Shown here one piece after another: positions 52,484 to 60,807 of a stretch of 64,000 nucleotides of DNA. The first letter of the stretch is position 1; every line of letters begins with the position of its first letter. The notes beneath the pieces are model-generated. The model was not told the origin of the DNA and did not search any database. It was given only the letters and a program-made list of their open reading frames with translations. Made by a program: the position numbers and the translations under genes. This DNA is from an uncultured Alphaproteobacteria bacterium (GTDB lineage Bacteria > Pseudomonadota > Alphaproteobacteria > CAAHEQ01 > UBA3637): assembly GCA_934203105.1 (NCBI GenBank), contig CAKPYQ010000004.1, positions 1-64,000 on the forward strand. Direction: 5' to 3'.

Positions 52484-54586
52484 ATGGAAGAGCCTAAACC
52501 GTATCGATTCCCGACCGAATTTGCCGCCATGGTTGAAGCCAGGCGATTGGCAAGTTTTCGAGATGATGATAATTTACTCGCAGTTTATGCCTCTTCTAAA
52601 ATTAAAGTGTTACCTTATCAGATAGCGGCGGCACGTTTTGCCTTACGTTCCACTTTGTTAAAGGGCTGTATTCTGTGTGACGAAGGCTCTCTCGGTAAAA
52701 CTTACGAAGCACTCCTTGTGCTGGCACAACGTTGGTACGAGGGTAAAAAACATATTTTGGTGGTTTTACCACAAAACTTGATGAGCCAATGGCAACAAAA
52801 ACTGGATGAAGAATTTACTTTGCCGGTCATCAAATGGGCGGAATACAACAATGAAAGCAAAGGAATTTGTCTTGTTACGTATGATGATGTGGTTCGCGAG
52901 GCTGAGAAATTCAAAGCAATTCGTTGGGATTTGGCGGTATTTGATGAGGCTGACGTATTGTTCAAACCGGATAACAAATCGGTTATAACCCTTAAAGAGG
53001 CAGTTGGCGATGCTTTCAAACTGCTCTTAACGCCAACGCCGATCACCATAAGTATTATGGATATCTATGGTCTTATTCACTTTATTGATGAAAGTGTTTT
53101 GCCGGATCCTGACAGCTTTTATCGCCGGTATTTTAGAAAGCCCGAGAATTATCCCGAATTATCAAATTGGGTATCGCAATTTGCTTTTCGTACACTTAAA
53201 AGACGAGCAAGCCAGTATGTGAACTTTACCAAACGTCTGCCGGTTGTTCTGAACTATACGCCGAAAGATGACGAGAAAAAAATATTTGATTTAACCGAAA
53301 AATACCTAAATTTAGCTGAAAAACAGGCTTATCCGCAAATGGATAACTATCAGTTAACCTTGATGTTCTACCACATTTTGGCCTCATCACCGCAGGCTTT
53401 TGCCAATATGCTGTCGGCTCCGATTGAACGGGCTTCGTCTGATGAACGCATTATTTTGCAGACAATGCAAAAAATGGCTTTGGAAATTCCCGTTTCTGCT
53501 AAAATGGATGCGTTATTAAAGGCTCTTAAAACAACCTTTGCTCATTTAAAATCACGCAAAGAAGTGCAAAAAAACATTATTTTTGTTGATAACCTGACAA
53601 CTTTATCCGTTTTATCAGAGTTATTAAAGGAACATTATTCGATTATAAAACACACAGATGATAATGCTTTGAACATTTTTAGAGAAGATAAAAATATTCA
53701 AATTCTTATCACAAACGATGCAACTGCCAAAGGCTTAGACATAGAATACTGTCCGGTTGTCGTGAACTATGATTTACTTTATAATGCCGTTGAGATGGAA
53801 CAACGAATTTGTCGTTGCCACCGCCAAGGACAACAATCCGATGTGTTGGTTATCAATTTGCTCAGTCAGGAAAGTATGTCTGATGTGCGTATTTTGGAAT
53901 TGATTAACAAACGAACTTTACAATTTCAGGGTGTTTTCGGCATGTCGGACGATATTGTCGGCTATTTTGATGAAACTTTGGAGGCTGTTTTACAAAAACG
54001 CCGAACCTTGCCCGATATTCAAAGGGATTTTGCACAGAATTTAGAGATAAATAAAGATGCCAACGCACAAGTTGTTTCGGATGCCGAAAGTGTTTTATTT
54101 ACGACATTTACAAAGGATGTGGCCGAAAAAATACAAGTTTCACCGCAGTATATTCAAGAACAAGCCGAATTTCTCAATCGGGACTTATGGGAGGTTGTGA
54201 AGTTTTATTTTGAAAAGCATCATCCTCAATATATTATTGATGACATCAATCAAACATTAACTTTACCGGATGATTGTGAACAACCGCATATGTTCTATTC
54301 TTGGACTGGGACAAGAAACACACTTTATACGGGAAAACGTCAGTATGGTATGGCCAAAGATTTTAAACCTGCAAGCGGAAGAATTACCTTAACTTCTATT
54401 TTAGCCAAGGGAATTTTTAGTGAAATTGAATGTGCTACAGAGGCTGAAATAAACCTTGAAATAGGTACTGAACCTTGCCAAATTAGTATGTACAATGTTG
54501 AATTACGCCGAAAAGGAAAGTTCCTTAAATGTTATGATGTTTTAACCGGTAAGACGAGAGATGGCAAGATTTTAACACAAGAATAA
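52484..54586 (+). CDS. SNF2-like helicase (C-terminus cut by in-frame stop)
   Basis: A 700-residue SF2 ATPase of RapA/SNF2 type following res by 3 bases. Walker A is DEGSLGKTYEAL (the family has DEMGLGKT), motif II FDEADVL, motif III LLLTPTPI, and the C-terminal lobe has TNDATAKGLDIEYCPVVVNYDL and EQRICRCHRQGQ (motifs V-VI). The TAA at 54584-54586 interrupts a frame that stays open, in phase, to 55060. The residues on either side (TRDGKILTQE then CVKILSQP) read as one sequence, so the stop looks like a nonsense change. It is probably a remodeller or translocase within the defence operon; its contribution to type III restriction is unknown. Confidence 0.85.
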   Translation: MEEPKPYRFPTEFAAMVEARRLASFRDDDNLLAVYASSKIKVLPYQIAAARFALRSTLLKGCILCDEGSLGKTYEALLVLAQRWYEGKKHILVVLPQNLMSQWQQKLDEEFTLPVIKWAEYNNESKGICLVTYDDVVREAEKFKAIRWDLAVFDEADVLFKPDNKSVITLKEAVGDAFKLLLTPTPITISIMDIYGLIHFIDESVLPDPDSFYRRYFRKPENYPELSNWVSQFAFRTLKRRASQYVNFTKRLPVVLNYTPKDDEKKIFDLTEKYLNLAEKQAYPQMDNYQLTLMFYHILASSPQAFANMLSAPIERASSDERIILQTMQKMALEIPVSAKMDALLKALKTTFAHLKSRKEVQKNIIFVDNLTTLSVLSELLKEHYSIIKHTDDNALNIFREDKNIQILITNDATAKGLDIEYCPVVVNYDLLYNAVEMEQRICRCHRQGQQSDVLVINLLSQESMSDVRILELINKRTLQFQGVFGMSDDIVGYFDETLEAVLQKRRTLPDIQRDFAQNLEINKDANAQVVSDAESVLFTTFTKDVAEKIQVSPQYIQEQAEFLNRDLWEVVKFYFEKHHPQYIIDDINQTLTLPDDCEQPHMFYSWTGTRNTLYTGKRQYGMAKDFKPASGRITLTSILAKGIFSEIECATEAEINLEIGTEPCQISMYNVELRRKGKFLKCYDVLTGKTRDGKILTQE

Positions 54587-55060
54587 TGTGTAAAAATTCT
54601 ATCACAGCCAATTAAATCTCTTGAAAATAAGGATAGAGAACGGTCTTATTGGCTTGCAAACAGTTCCTTTTCTGATAGGTTACCATTAGCTTTAGAAGAT
54701 GAGTTGAAAAACAACTATATCAAGCAACAAGAAAATTCTTTTAATGCTGATATTGATATTATTAAAATGCGTTCATCTCGTCAAAAAGCCGTATTAGAGC
54801 AAACTATTGAAACCTTACGACAAGAAACATCAAAGATAAAAGAGAGTATCGGTAGTGCCAAAGACCGCTTAGAAGAACTTAAAATTCAAAAGCAAATCAA
54901 CGAAATGGAAAAACAACTCCGCAAAAAAGAAGAAGGATTGTTTTTTGAACAAATGCGTATTGAAGCCAACGCCGAAGAACAAATAGAGCAACTCTGTGCC
55001 ACCGACAACATAGAAATCAAACTGTCAAAAGTGTTTAGGATACTAATAAAAACCCGTTAA
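54587..55060 (+). pseudogene. In-frame C-terminal continuation of the helicase
   Basis: The 157 codons after the helicase TAA are open in the same frame and encode SLENKDRERSYWLANSSF, then a long coiled coil rich in Glu, Gln and Lys (RQKAVLEQTIETLRQE, AKDRLEELKIQKQ). There is no good start or ribosome site; a TTG at 54704 could start a 118-residue fragment. It most likely is the severed tail of an 858-residue helicase. The stop at 55058-55060 lies inside the downstream terminator stem. Confidence 0.75.
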
Positions 55061-55078
55061 AGTTTTACCTTTAACGGG
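55053..55078 (-). terminator. Intrinsic terminator of the GNAT gene
   Basis: Perfect 10-base arms (CCCGTTAAAG at 55053-55062, complement at 55069-55078). On the minus strand the stem is followed by TTTTTATT. It may also slow plus-strand transcription from the R-M operon. Confidence 0.85.
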
Positions 55079-55094
55079 ATGATAAAATTCAGAG

Positions 55095-55658
55095 TTACTT
55101 TATTTTAGAAAAAACATTGATATCTGTTAATTTCTGTAAACATTCACTGAAACGACCATTACGCTCAATTCCTTCCAATTGATAGCCCAAATTTTGAGCT
55201 ACTTTTACAGAGTTTAAATTATCAACATCATTTCTAATAACTAAGCGTTCTGCTCCAGAACTAAAAAGCATATTTTCTAGAGCTCGTACAGCTTCTTGCA
55301 TATAACCTTTTTTACAAGCGTCTTTTTTAAGCCAATAAGCTAATTCAAATTGTTTGTCGACCGTTCGTCCTTTTTTTATTACAGCAACTCCACCTAAAAA
55401 TTCTTTATCTGTTTTTTTGTAAATTGCATACTCAAAACGTTCTCCAGCTTTCCATGCACGATCTGCATCTAAAGCAAAATTATAATCATCTTCTGCCCGG
55501 CGGGTTATTTCAGGCATTGCCCAATCCATCCAAGGAAGTATATGTTCTCTATTGGCATCAACGACAGAAAACATTTTTATTGCAAATTCAAAACTCTTTT
55601 CTGGTTTTTCTAATAAAAGACGTTCCGTTTCAAGTGATGGTAAGAAATCTATAGCCAT
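55095..55658 (-). CDS. GNAT acetyltransferase, RimJ/RimL-like
   Basis: A 187-residue acetyltransferase. It has the LETERLLLEKP opening of the RimJ/RimL/Acetyltransf_3 group, FLGGVAVIKKG and ELAYWLKKDACKKGYMQEAVRAL (acetyl-CoA loop), and NLNSVKVAQNLGYQLEGIER near the end. Members acetylate ribosomal proteins or small amines; the substrate here is unknown. GAAAGGACAAAATT precedes the ATG. It separates the R-M operon from the radical SAM operon and is transcribed against both. Confidence 0.88.
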   Translation of the reverse strand: MAIDFLPSLETERLLLEKPEKSFEFAIKMFSVVDANREHILPWMDWAMPEITRRAEDDYNFALDADRAWKAGERFEYAIYKKTDKEFLGGVAVIKKGRTVDKQFELAYWLKKDACKKGYMQEAVRALENMLFSSGAERLVIRNDVDNLNSVKVAQNLGYQLEGIERNGRFSECLQKLTDINVFSKIK

Positions 55659-55750
55659 AATTTTGTCCTTTCTAACAAGTTATCAGAATGACAGTTTAGC
55701 AAAGGAAAGTTTAAAAAGCAATCATTTTTTTGATAAATTATAAAAATATA

Positions 55751-55787
55751 TTGACTTTTGGTAAAAGAGTATATACACTAGACTAGT
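55751..55787 (+). promoter_or_regulatory. Promoter of the radical SAM operon with a dyad at the start site
   Basis: TTGACT (55751-55756), a 17-base spacer and TACACT (55774-55779). The perfect dyad ACTAGACTAGT at 55777-55787 overlaps the end of the -10 and the expected transcription start, so it is a candidate operator. No regulator gene is adjacent. Confidence 0.6.
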
Positions 55788-55812
55788 TTTCAACAATGTA
55801 GAAAGGATGCAT

Positions 55813-57012
55813 ATGTTTAATCCAGAAGATCATTATCTATCAAGAGGGCCTGTCCATCAATTTGGAGATGCTAGTGAATGCGACTATAAAATTAAAAATG
55901 TAGGTTGGACGTTGGGAAACTTTTGTCCTTACCATTGTCGTCACTGCTATTCTCTTTCGGCAAGAAGGGCCGGTGCGAATATGACTAAAGAAATCGTGGA
56001 TAGAATTATTAATCAACTATATAAAAATGGTATTGAAACCATTAATGTTGGAGGAAATGAACCTATTTTTACTAACGGGTCTAAACTTGAAGATACGCTT
56101 TTGCCCTACATAATCAATAAAGTGACTGATTTGGGAATGGAAATAGGCGTCACGACAAGCGGAATAACGTTATTACAATTATACAAGAATTTTCCAGAAG
56201 AATTTAAAAAAGTAAACGATTTTGATATAAGTTTAGACTCCCCTTTTGAGGAAGAACATAATGAGAATAGAGGAGCAAAACTTTATAACTCAGCAATGGA
56301 ATGTTTAAAAATATGCCAAGATACAGGAAAACCTCACGGAATTATTATGACAGGCATGAAATGGAACTTTACGAAACTCCATATAAATGCAATGCTGGAG
56401 TTATGTAAAAGAACAAATTCTAACATAAGAATTAATATTTTTAAACCAATGTCTAAAATACATTATAAAAATATTATTCTGCCTGATCAGCTATTTGAAG
56501 GTTTTGATTATTTAATTAAAAATTGCGAAACTTTGGATATGAGTGAGTCTATTTTAAAAGCAGCATCTCAAACCCCAAATAAAAGTAGATGTCCTTGCGG
56601 GCGAACAAGTTTTAGAATTCATTCTATAACACCTGATGGCAAAGTTTATGTTTCACCATGTGTATATATGCATGACTATAAATCCTCTCTTGATTTGTTA
56701 ACAAATGAATTAAGTGATATTCTTGCTTCAGATGTTTTTAAAGTATTTAGACAAAGAAATGCTCATCCGGAAAAAATAAAAGGATGCTCCGACTGTGAGT
56801 TGTTGGATATTTGTGGTGGAGGTTGTGCTGCACGTTCTTATCTGCATCATGCGATTCAAACAGGAGAAAAATCTTTTATAGAAAAAGATTTTTATTGTCC
56901 TAAAGAGCATAAAAGCAGTCAACATTTTTCTAAGAATTACAATATAGCAAAAGAAGAAAAACTTGTTCATATTGATTATTTGTGTACATGGATAGGGAAA
57001 CCGAAGGTATGA
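55813..57012 (+). CDS. Radical SAM/SPASM enzyme (first of three)
   Basis: 399 residues. The radical SAM CxxxCxxC is C38, C42, C45 (NFCPYHCRHCYS). The glycine motif is NVGGNEPIFTNG instead of the common TGGEP. A SPASM-type auxiliary cluster domain follows from about residue 255, with cysteines in RCPCG, SPCVYM, GCSDCELLDICGGGCAARS and FYCP. SPASM enzymes commonly modify peptides. The substrate is unknown; no precursor peptide is visible. Start at ATG 55813 with GAAAGG six bases upstream; ATG 55807 is too close to it. The region is notably AT-rich, suggesting transfer. Its stop overlaps the synthetase-like gene by ATGA. Confidence 0.88.
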   Translation: MFNPEDHYLSRGPVHQFGDASECDYKIKNVGWTLGNFCPYHCRHCYSLSARRAGANMTKEIVDRIINQLYKNGIETINVGGNEPIFTNGSKLEDTLLPYIINKVTDLGMEIGVTTSGITLLQLYKNFPEEFKKVNDFDISLDSPFEEEHNENRGAKLYNSAMECLKICQDTGKPHGIIMTGMKWNFTKLHINAMLELCKRTNSNIRINIFKPMSKIHYKNIILPDQLFEGFDYLIKNCETLDMSESILKAASQTPNKSRCPCGRTSFRIHSITPDGKVYVSPCVYMHDYKSSLDLLTNELSDILASDVFKVFRQRNAHPEKIKGCSDCELLDICGGGCAARSYLHHAIQTGEKSFIEKDFYCPKEHKSSQHFSKNYNIAKEEKLVHIDYLCTWIGKPKV

Positions 57013-58766
57013 CAACATCTGTTTTTACTTCTGATGATATGAATGATAATACTTCCGACTTATTATTTTGGGGAAAGTCTATTTTCCAGATAGAAAAAAG
57101 TATTCGAGCTTCTTGGCGAAAAAAAAATTTATATTCTTTTTCATCAGATAAACGGAAAAAATGTTTTTTGATTGAACCTCCTCCACCAACGTTAGTAAAA
57201 AAATTATATGTGGGGCATTTGTATAATCATTGTCCTATAGATATTATAGCTCGATATAAAAGAATGCGAGGATACAATGTTTTTTATCCTGTCGGTTTTG
57301 ACACAACAGGACTTCCAACAAAAGATGCTTTTGAACAATGGTTAAACATACAAGAGAATAAAAAACTAGGAGACCGCAATTCCTTTGATATATTTTTAGA
57401 TGAACGTTCTCAGATGTATTTAAATGTTTTTTCTGATTTAGGATTAAGCTTAAATCCTAAGTATAAGTATGAAACATCAAGTAAAGCAATGAGAGATTTT
57501 ACTAAGAATGTTTTTGAAAAATTATTTAAAGAAAATTCTATCTATTTTCATGAAGGTCATTGGTTTCTTAAAGTCTCGGATATAAATAAAGAAGTATCTG
57601 CTTTTTTTCAAGATGTTAAGTTTGTTCCACACTTTAAGTCCAACCAATTTCATAATCATATACGTTCCATGAATCATGATTGGCTTTTTTCAAAAGAAAG
57701 AGATTATGGCATTAAAATACCTGTAAAATACTGTTCTAAATGCAAAAAACCACACTTACTATCTCAATCACACTGTTGTGAAGGTGCAGAGTTTAATATA
57801 GAAAAAAATGTCTTTAGTGTATGGTTTATGGCAGCTTTAATTCCATGGTTTCTTTCCTTCGTAGTTAGAGGCGATAAAAATTTTCAATTATACGATATTC
57901 GAGCAAATGGGGCACATAATATTTGTTCTTGGGATTTTTATACTGCAATACTTGGATATGTTACATTTAAAAAAGTTCCATGGAAATCAATTGTGGTTTC
58001 TGGAATCGTAAAACTAACGGATGAAGAATGGAATGATGGAAGAGAAGAATCACCAATGAATCCGCCATATTTAATAAGAAAGTACGGTGCCGATGCGATT
58101 CGTTTCTGGTGTTCTAGTGCCAGCACAGGGAAAGATGTTGTTTTTTCTGAAAAGAAAATAAAAGAAGGACACCATTTATTATATAAACTTCTCAATGCAG
58201 GCATTTTAGTAAAAAAAATAAACCAAAAATCAAAAAATAGGAACATATCAATTGTACATAATGTTTTTGATGCCTGGATTATAGATGAATATAATAAAAT
58301 GCTAAATTCTTTTATTCAATATTTGGATGAATATGATTTTAATGCAGCACTAAAAAAAATCAATTATTTTTTTAAGATTTTTTCGGGTATATATTTAGAA
58401 ATAGTAAAAAAACGTTTATATGAAAAAAAACAATTAAACAACGTTTACTTTGATGTATTTTTTAATCTTTTAAAATGCTATTCTCCTTTTTTCCCTCATA
58501 TAACAGATTATATTTATCAAAATGTATTTAAACGATTTTATCCTCAAAAAAGTAGTATTCACCTTTTTGAAATAGAATATATGAAAACTACAAACAAAAA
58601 TAATGATAACTCTTTTGTTGAAGAGCTTCTTTTGAAATTAGAAAAAATGAAAAGGACGCATTCCAATACTTTAGAATTAGATAATAAATATGCTGATATT
58701 GCAAATAAAGTTTTAGATGATATAAAAATGTTATCAGCTGTTGAACAATTGTTATTTGTGCAATAA
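57009..58766 (+). CDS. Class I aminoacyl-tRNA-synthetase-like protein without editing domain or KMSKS
   Basis: 585 residues, related to the Val/Ile/Leu synthetase group. EPPPPTLVKKLYVGHLYNH carries a HIGH-equivalent VGH at residues 68-70, followed by IARYKRMRGYNVFYPVGFDTTGLPT. DWLFSKERDYGIKIPVKYC matches the family's DWCISRQRxWGxPIP. Between these, the CP1 editing domain of 200 or more residues is absent. The KMSKS loop is replaced: VVSGIVKLTDEEWNDGREESPMNPPYLIRKYGADAIRFW, in which no KMSKS-like lysines remain. A shortened anticodon-binding-type helical bundle follows. It is about 585 residues against about 880-950 for ValRS. It is unlikely to be a housekeeping synthetase; operon partners suggest a biosynthetic role in activating or carrying an amino acid. 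Confidence 0.85.
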   Translation: MTTSVFTSDDMNDNTSDLLFWGKSIFQIEKSIRASWRKKNLYSFSSDKRKKCFLIEPPPPTLVKKLYVGHLYNHCPIDIIARYKRMRGYNVFYPVGFDTTGLPTKDAFEQWLNIQENKKLGDRNSFDIFLDERSQMYLNVFSDLGLSLNPKYKYETSSKAMRDFTKNVFEKLFKENSIYFHEGHWFLKVSDINKEVSAFFQDVKFVPHFKSNQFHNHIRSMNHDWLFSKERDYGIKIPVKYCSKCKKPHLLSQSHCCEGAEFNIEKNVFSVWFMAALIPWFLSFVVRGDKNFQLYDIRANGAHNICSWDFYTAILGYVTFKKVPWKSIVVSGIVKLTDEEWNDGREESPMNPPYLIRKYGADAIRFWCSSASTGKDVVFSEKKIKEGHHLLYKLLNAGILVKKINQKSKNRNISIVHNVFDAWIIDEYNKMLNSFIQYLDEYDFNAALKKINYFFKIFSGIYLEIVKKRLYEKKQLNNVYFDVFFNLLKCYSPFFPHITDYIYQNVFKRFYPQKSSIHLFEIEYMKTTNKNNDNSFVEELLLKLEKMKRTHSNTLELDNKYADIANKVLDDIKMLSAVEQLLFVQ

Positions 58767-58780
58767 TATAAGGAGAGTAT

Positions 58781-59695
58781 ATGACAAATTCTATAAGAGA
58801 AAGTTCTAAAAACATTTGTTGTTATCGTCCAATTTCTGGAAATAAGACACGTTTAATCTGGAATATAACAGGATTTTGTAATTTAAACTGTCGGCACTGT
58901 TTTATAAAAAAATATCCAGCATCTGAAAGAAAAGAAAGAGAGCTTTCGTTTTCTAGATGTTTAGAACTAATCAGAGAATTTCCTAATGTTAAAATTGGAA
59001 AAGTTATGTTAACAGGAGGAGAACCTTTTTCTCGTTCTGACCTACCCGATATTATAACGGCCATAAAGGAAATTGATAAAAATATAATCATTGATATCAC
59101 AACAAATTTAACATATTTGAGTGATGATATTATTGCTCAATTAAAGCGAGTTGGAATTGATGAAATTACAACTTCTTTAGATGGAGATGAAGAAGTACAT
59201 GATTTTATCCGTCAATCAAAGGGAAATTTTAAAATCGTAACACAAAATATAAAAAAATTACGTCAAGCTAATATATTGGTGGATGTTGTCTGTGTCGTTC
59301 AACGTTCTAATTTTAGAATTCTGGAAAAAATTATTGCTATTGCAGAAGAATTAGATATTACTTCATTGACATTTTCTGATTTAATCGTTCCAGAAGGAAT
59401 AGATTATTCATTAGAAATATTAAGTGCGTCTGAAAAAACGGAAATAATTAAATATTTAGACGGTATCAGAAAAAGCAGATTAAATATTTCAGATAAAATA
59501 CCTGTCAGAATGGTTGGTTTTGATTCTGCAAAAAAGATAAGTCATCCTTGTTTAATGAGTAATATTTTAACTATAACGAACGAAAATAAATTGTGTCGTT
59601 GTTTGTTGTCAGATTCTGCTGATGGTGAAAATATAGCGAATGTTTCTTTGCAAGAAGCTATAAAAAAGATAAAACCAGTAAATTGCTTTAAATAA
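58781..59695 (+). CDS. Radical SAM enzyme (second of three)
   Basis: 304 residues. CxxxCxxC is C33, C37, C40 (GFCNLNCRHCF); LTGGEPFSRSDL supplies the SAM-binding glycine motif; ITTSLDGDEEVHDFIR is typical of the barrel's middle. The C-terminus is short, with cysteines in HPCLMSN, KLCRCLLSD and NCFK, so it may bind one extra cluster in a reduced SPASM/Twitch-like tail. It follows the synthetase-like gene by 14 bases, with AAGGAGAG as ribosome site. Reaction and substrate unknown. Confidence 0.87.
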   Translation: MTNSIRESSKNICCYRPISGNKTRLIWNITGFCNLNCRHCFIKKYPASERKERELSFSRCLELIREFPNVKIGKVMLTGGEPFSRSDLPDIITAIKEIDKNIIIDITTNLTYLSDDIIAQLKRVGIDEITTSLDGDEEVHDFIRQSKGNFKIVTQNIKKLRQANILVDVVCVVQRSNFRILEKIIAIAEELDITSLTFSDLIVPEGIDYSLEILSASEKTEIIKYLDGIRKSRLNISDKIPVRMVGFDSAKKISHPCLMSNILTITNENKLCRCLLSDSADGENIANVSLQEAIKKIKPVNCFK

Positions 59696-59709
59696 AAAAG
59701 GATAAATAC

Positions 59710-60807
59710 ATGTTAAAAGAGTTAGATTTACATATAACTAACCGATGCACATCAAAGTGTCAGTACTGTTCATTTTCTTCTGGTCGGTTAAAATTAGACG
59801 AATTGAGTTTCGATGAAATAAAACAGCAAATAGAAGATGCTATTTCTCTCGGTTGTGAACATGTTCACATAACAGGTGGAGAACCATTACTGAGAGATGA
59901 TGTTTTTGATATTATAGAATTTGTAATATCAAAAAAACTTAAGGCTAGATTACAAACCAACGGAACATTACTAGATACAGAAAAAATCAAACGATTACAA
60001 AATATTGGTTTAAAATCAATCATGATTAGCCTTGATTCTTACCTTGAAAATATTCATGATCAGACAAGAGGAAAAGGAACTTATAAAACAACACTATCTG
60101 CAATTAAATCTATTTTAAAAACAGATATTTCATTACGAGTCAATTCTGTTATTACAAAAGTTAATTATCAGAGTATTTATAAAACGATAAAGTTTCTTTA
60201 TGATATGGGAATAAAAAATTATTCTGCTTTTTATTTTTCTCCTATTGGTGTGGGACGATCTCGTATAGAGGATTGGCTTTCTCCAATAGAATATAAAAAC
60301 TTTTGGAACGAACTAAATCAAAAAATAAAAGAACAAAAATATTTGTTTCCAGATATGAATATAGTTATTGAAAAAGGTTATGCTGATTGGAATGAAGCAC
60401 GAAAAATAGATGTGAGCAATTTTTCTGGATGCGGTGGTGGATGTATGAATTCATACGAAAAAAGAGAATATCTTATTTTAAGGAGTGATGGAAATGTTTA
60501 TCCATGTATTATGGCAATCGACGGCATTCCTTTAGGAAATGTGAGACAAACGTCTCTAAAAGATATTCATGAGAACTCTTCTGTGTGGTCAAACATGTGC
60601 CTTAAAAATGATCCAGAATGTATTGATTGTGAGCATTTTAAACTTTGTGGAGAAGGTTGTAGATTTTATCCCGATATACCTGATACAAAAAAAATGCTTC
60701 ACGATCATAGATGCATAAAGGGACAAATTGTTCCTCTATGTCCCATTATGAAGTATAATATGTTAAATGAACGACTAGGAGGGTCTTCAGATGATGTAAT
60801 GGAGTAA
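59710..60807 (+). CDS. Radical SAM/SPASM enzyme (third of three)
   Basis: 365 residues. CxxxCxxC is C13, C17, C20 (NRCTSKCQYCSF), very near the N-terminus. HITGGEPLLRDDVFDI and RLQTNGTLLD follow. The SPASM domain has GCGGGCMN, YPCIMAIDG, PECIDCEHFKLCGEGCRF, HRCIKG and PLCPIM, enough for two auxiliary clusters. Related enzymes modify peptides or make small peptide-derived metabolites (the PqqE/MftC class). It starts 14 bases after the second enzyme and is the last operon gene; its stop abuts the stop of the opposed amidohydrolase. Confidence 0.88.
   Translation: MLKELDLHITNRCTSKCQYCSFSSGRLKLDELSFDEIKQQIEDAISLGCEHVHITGGEPLLRDDVFDIIEFVISKKLKARLQTNGTLLDTEKIKRLQNIGLKSIMISLDSYLENIHDQTRGKGTYKTTLSAIKSILKTDISLRVNSVITKVNYQSIYKTIKFLYDMGIKNYSAFYFSPIGVGRSRIEDWLSPIEYKNFWNELNQKIKEQKYLFPDMNIVIEKGYADWNEARKIDVSNFSGCGGGCMNSYEKREYLILRSDGNVYPCIMAIDGIPLGNVRQTSLKDIHENSSVWSNMCLKNDPECIDCEHFKLCGEGCRFYPDIPDTKKMLHDHRCIKGQIVPLCPIMKYNMLNERLGGSSDDVME

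Noticed and set aside
46755..55060. DISARM or BREX defence system
   Set aside because: A methylase and SNF2-like helicase are present, but the other marker genes are not; the Mod and Res proteins are clearly type III.
55659..55812. Search for a RiPP precursor peptide before or between the radical SAM genes
   Set aside because: The leader region has no ribosome site with a short open frame, and the gaps within the operon are 14 bases or less.
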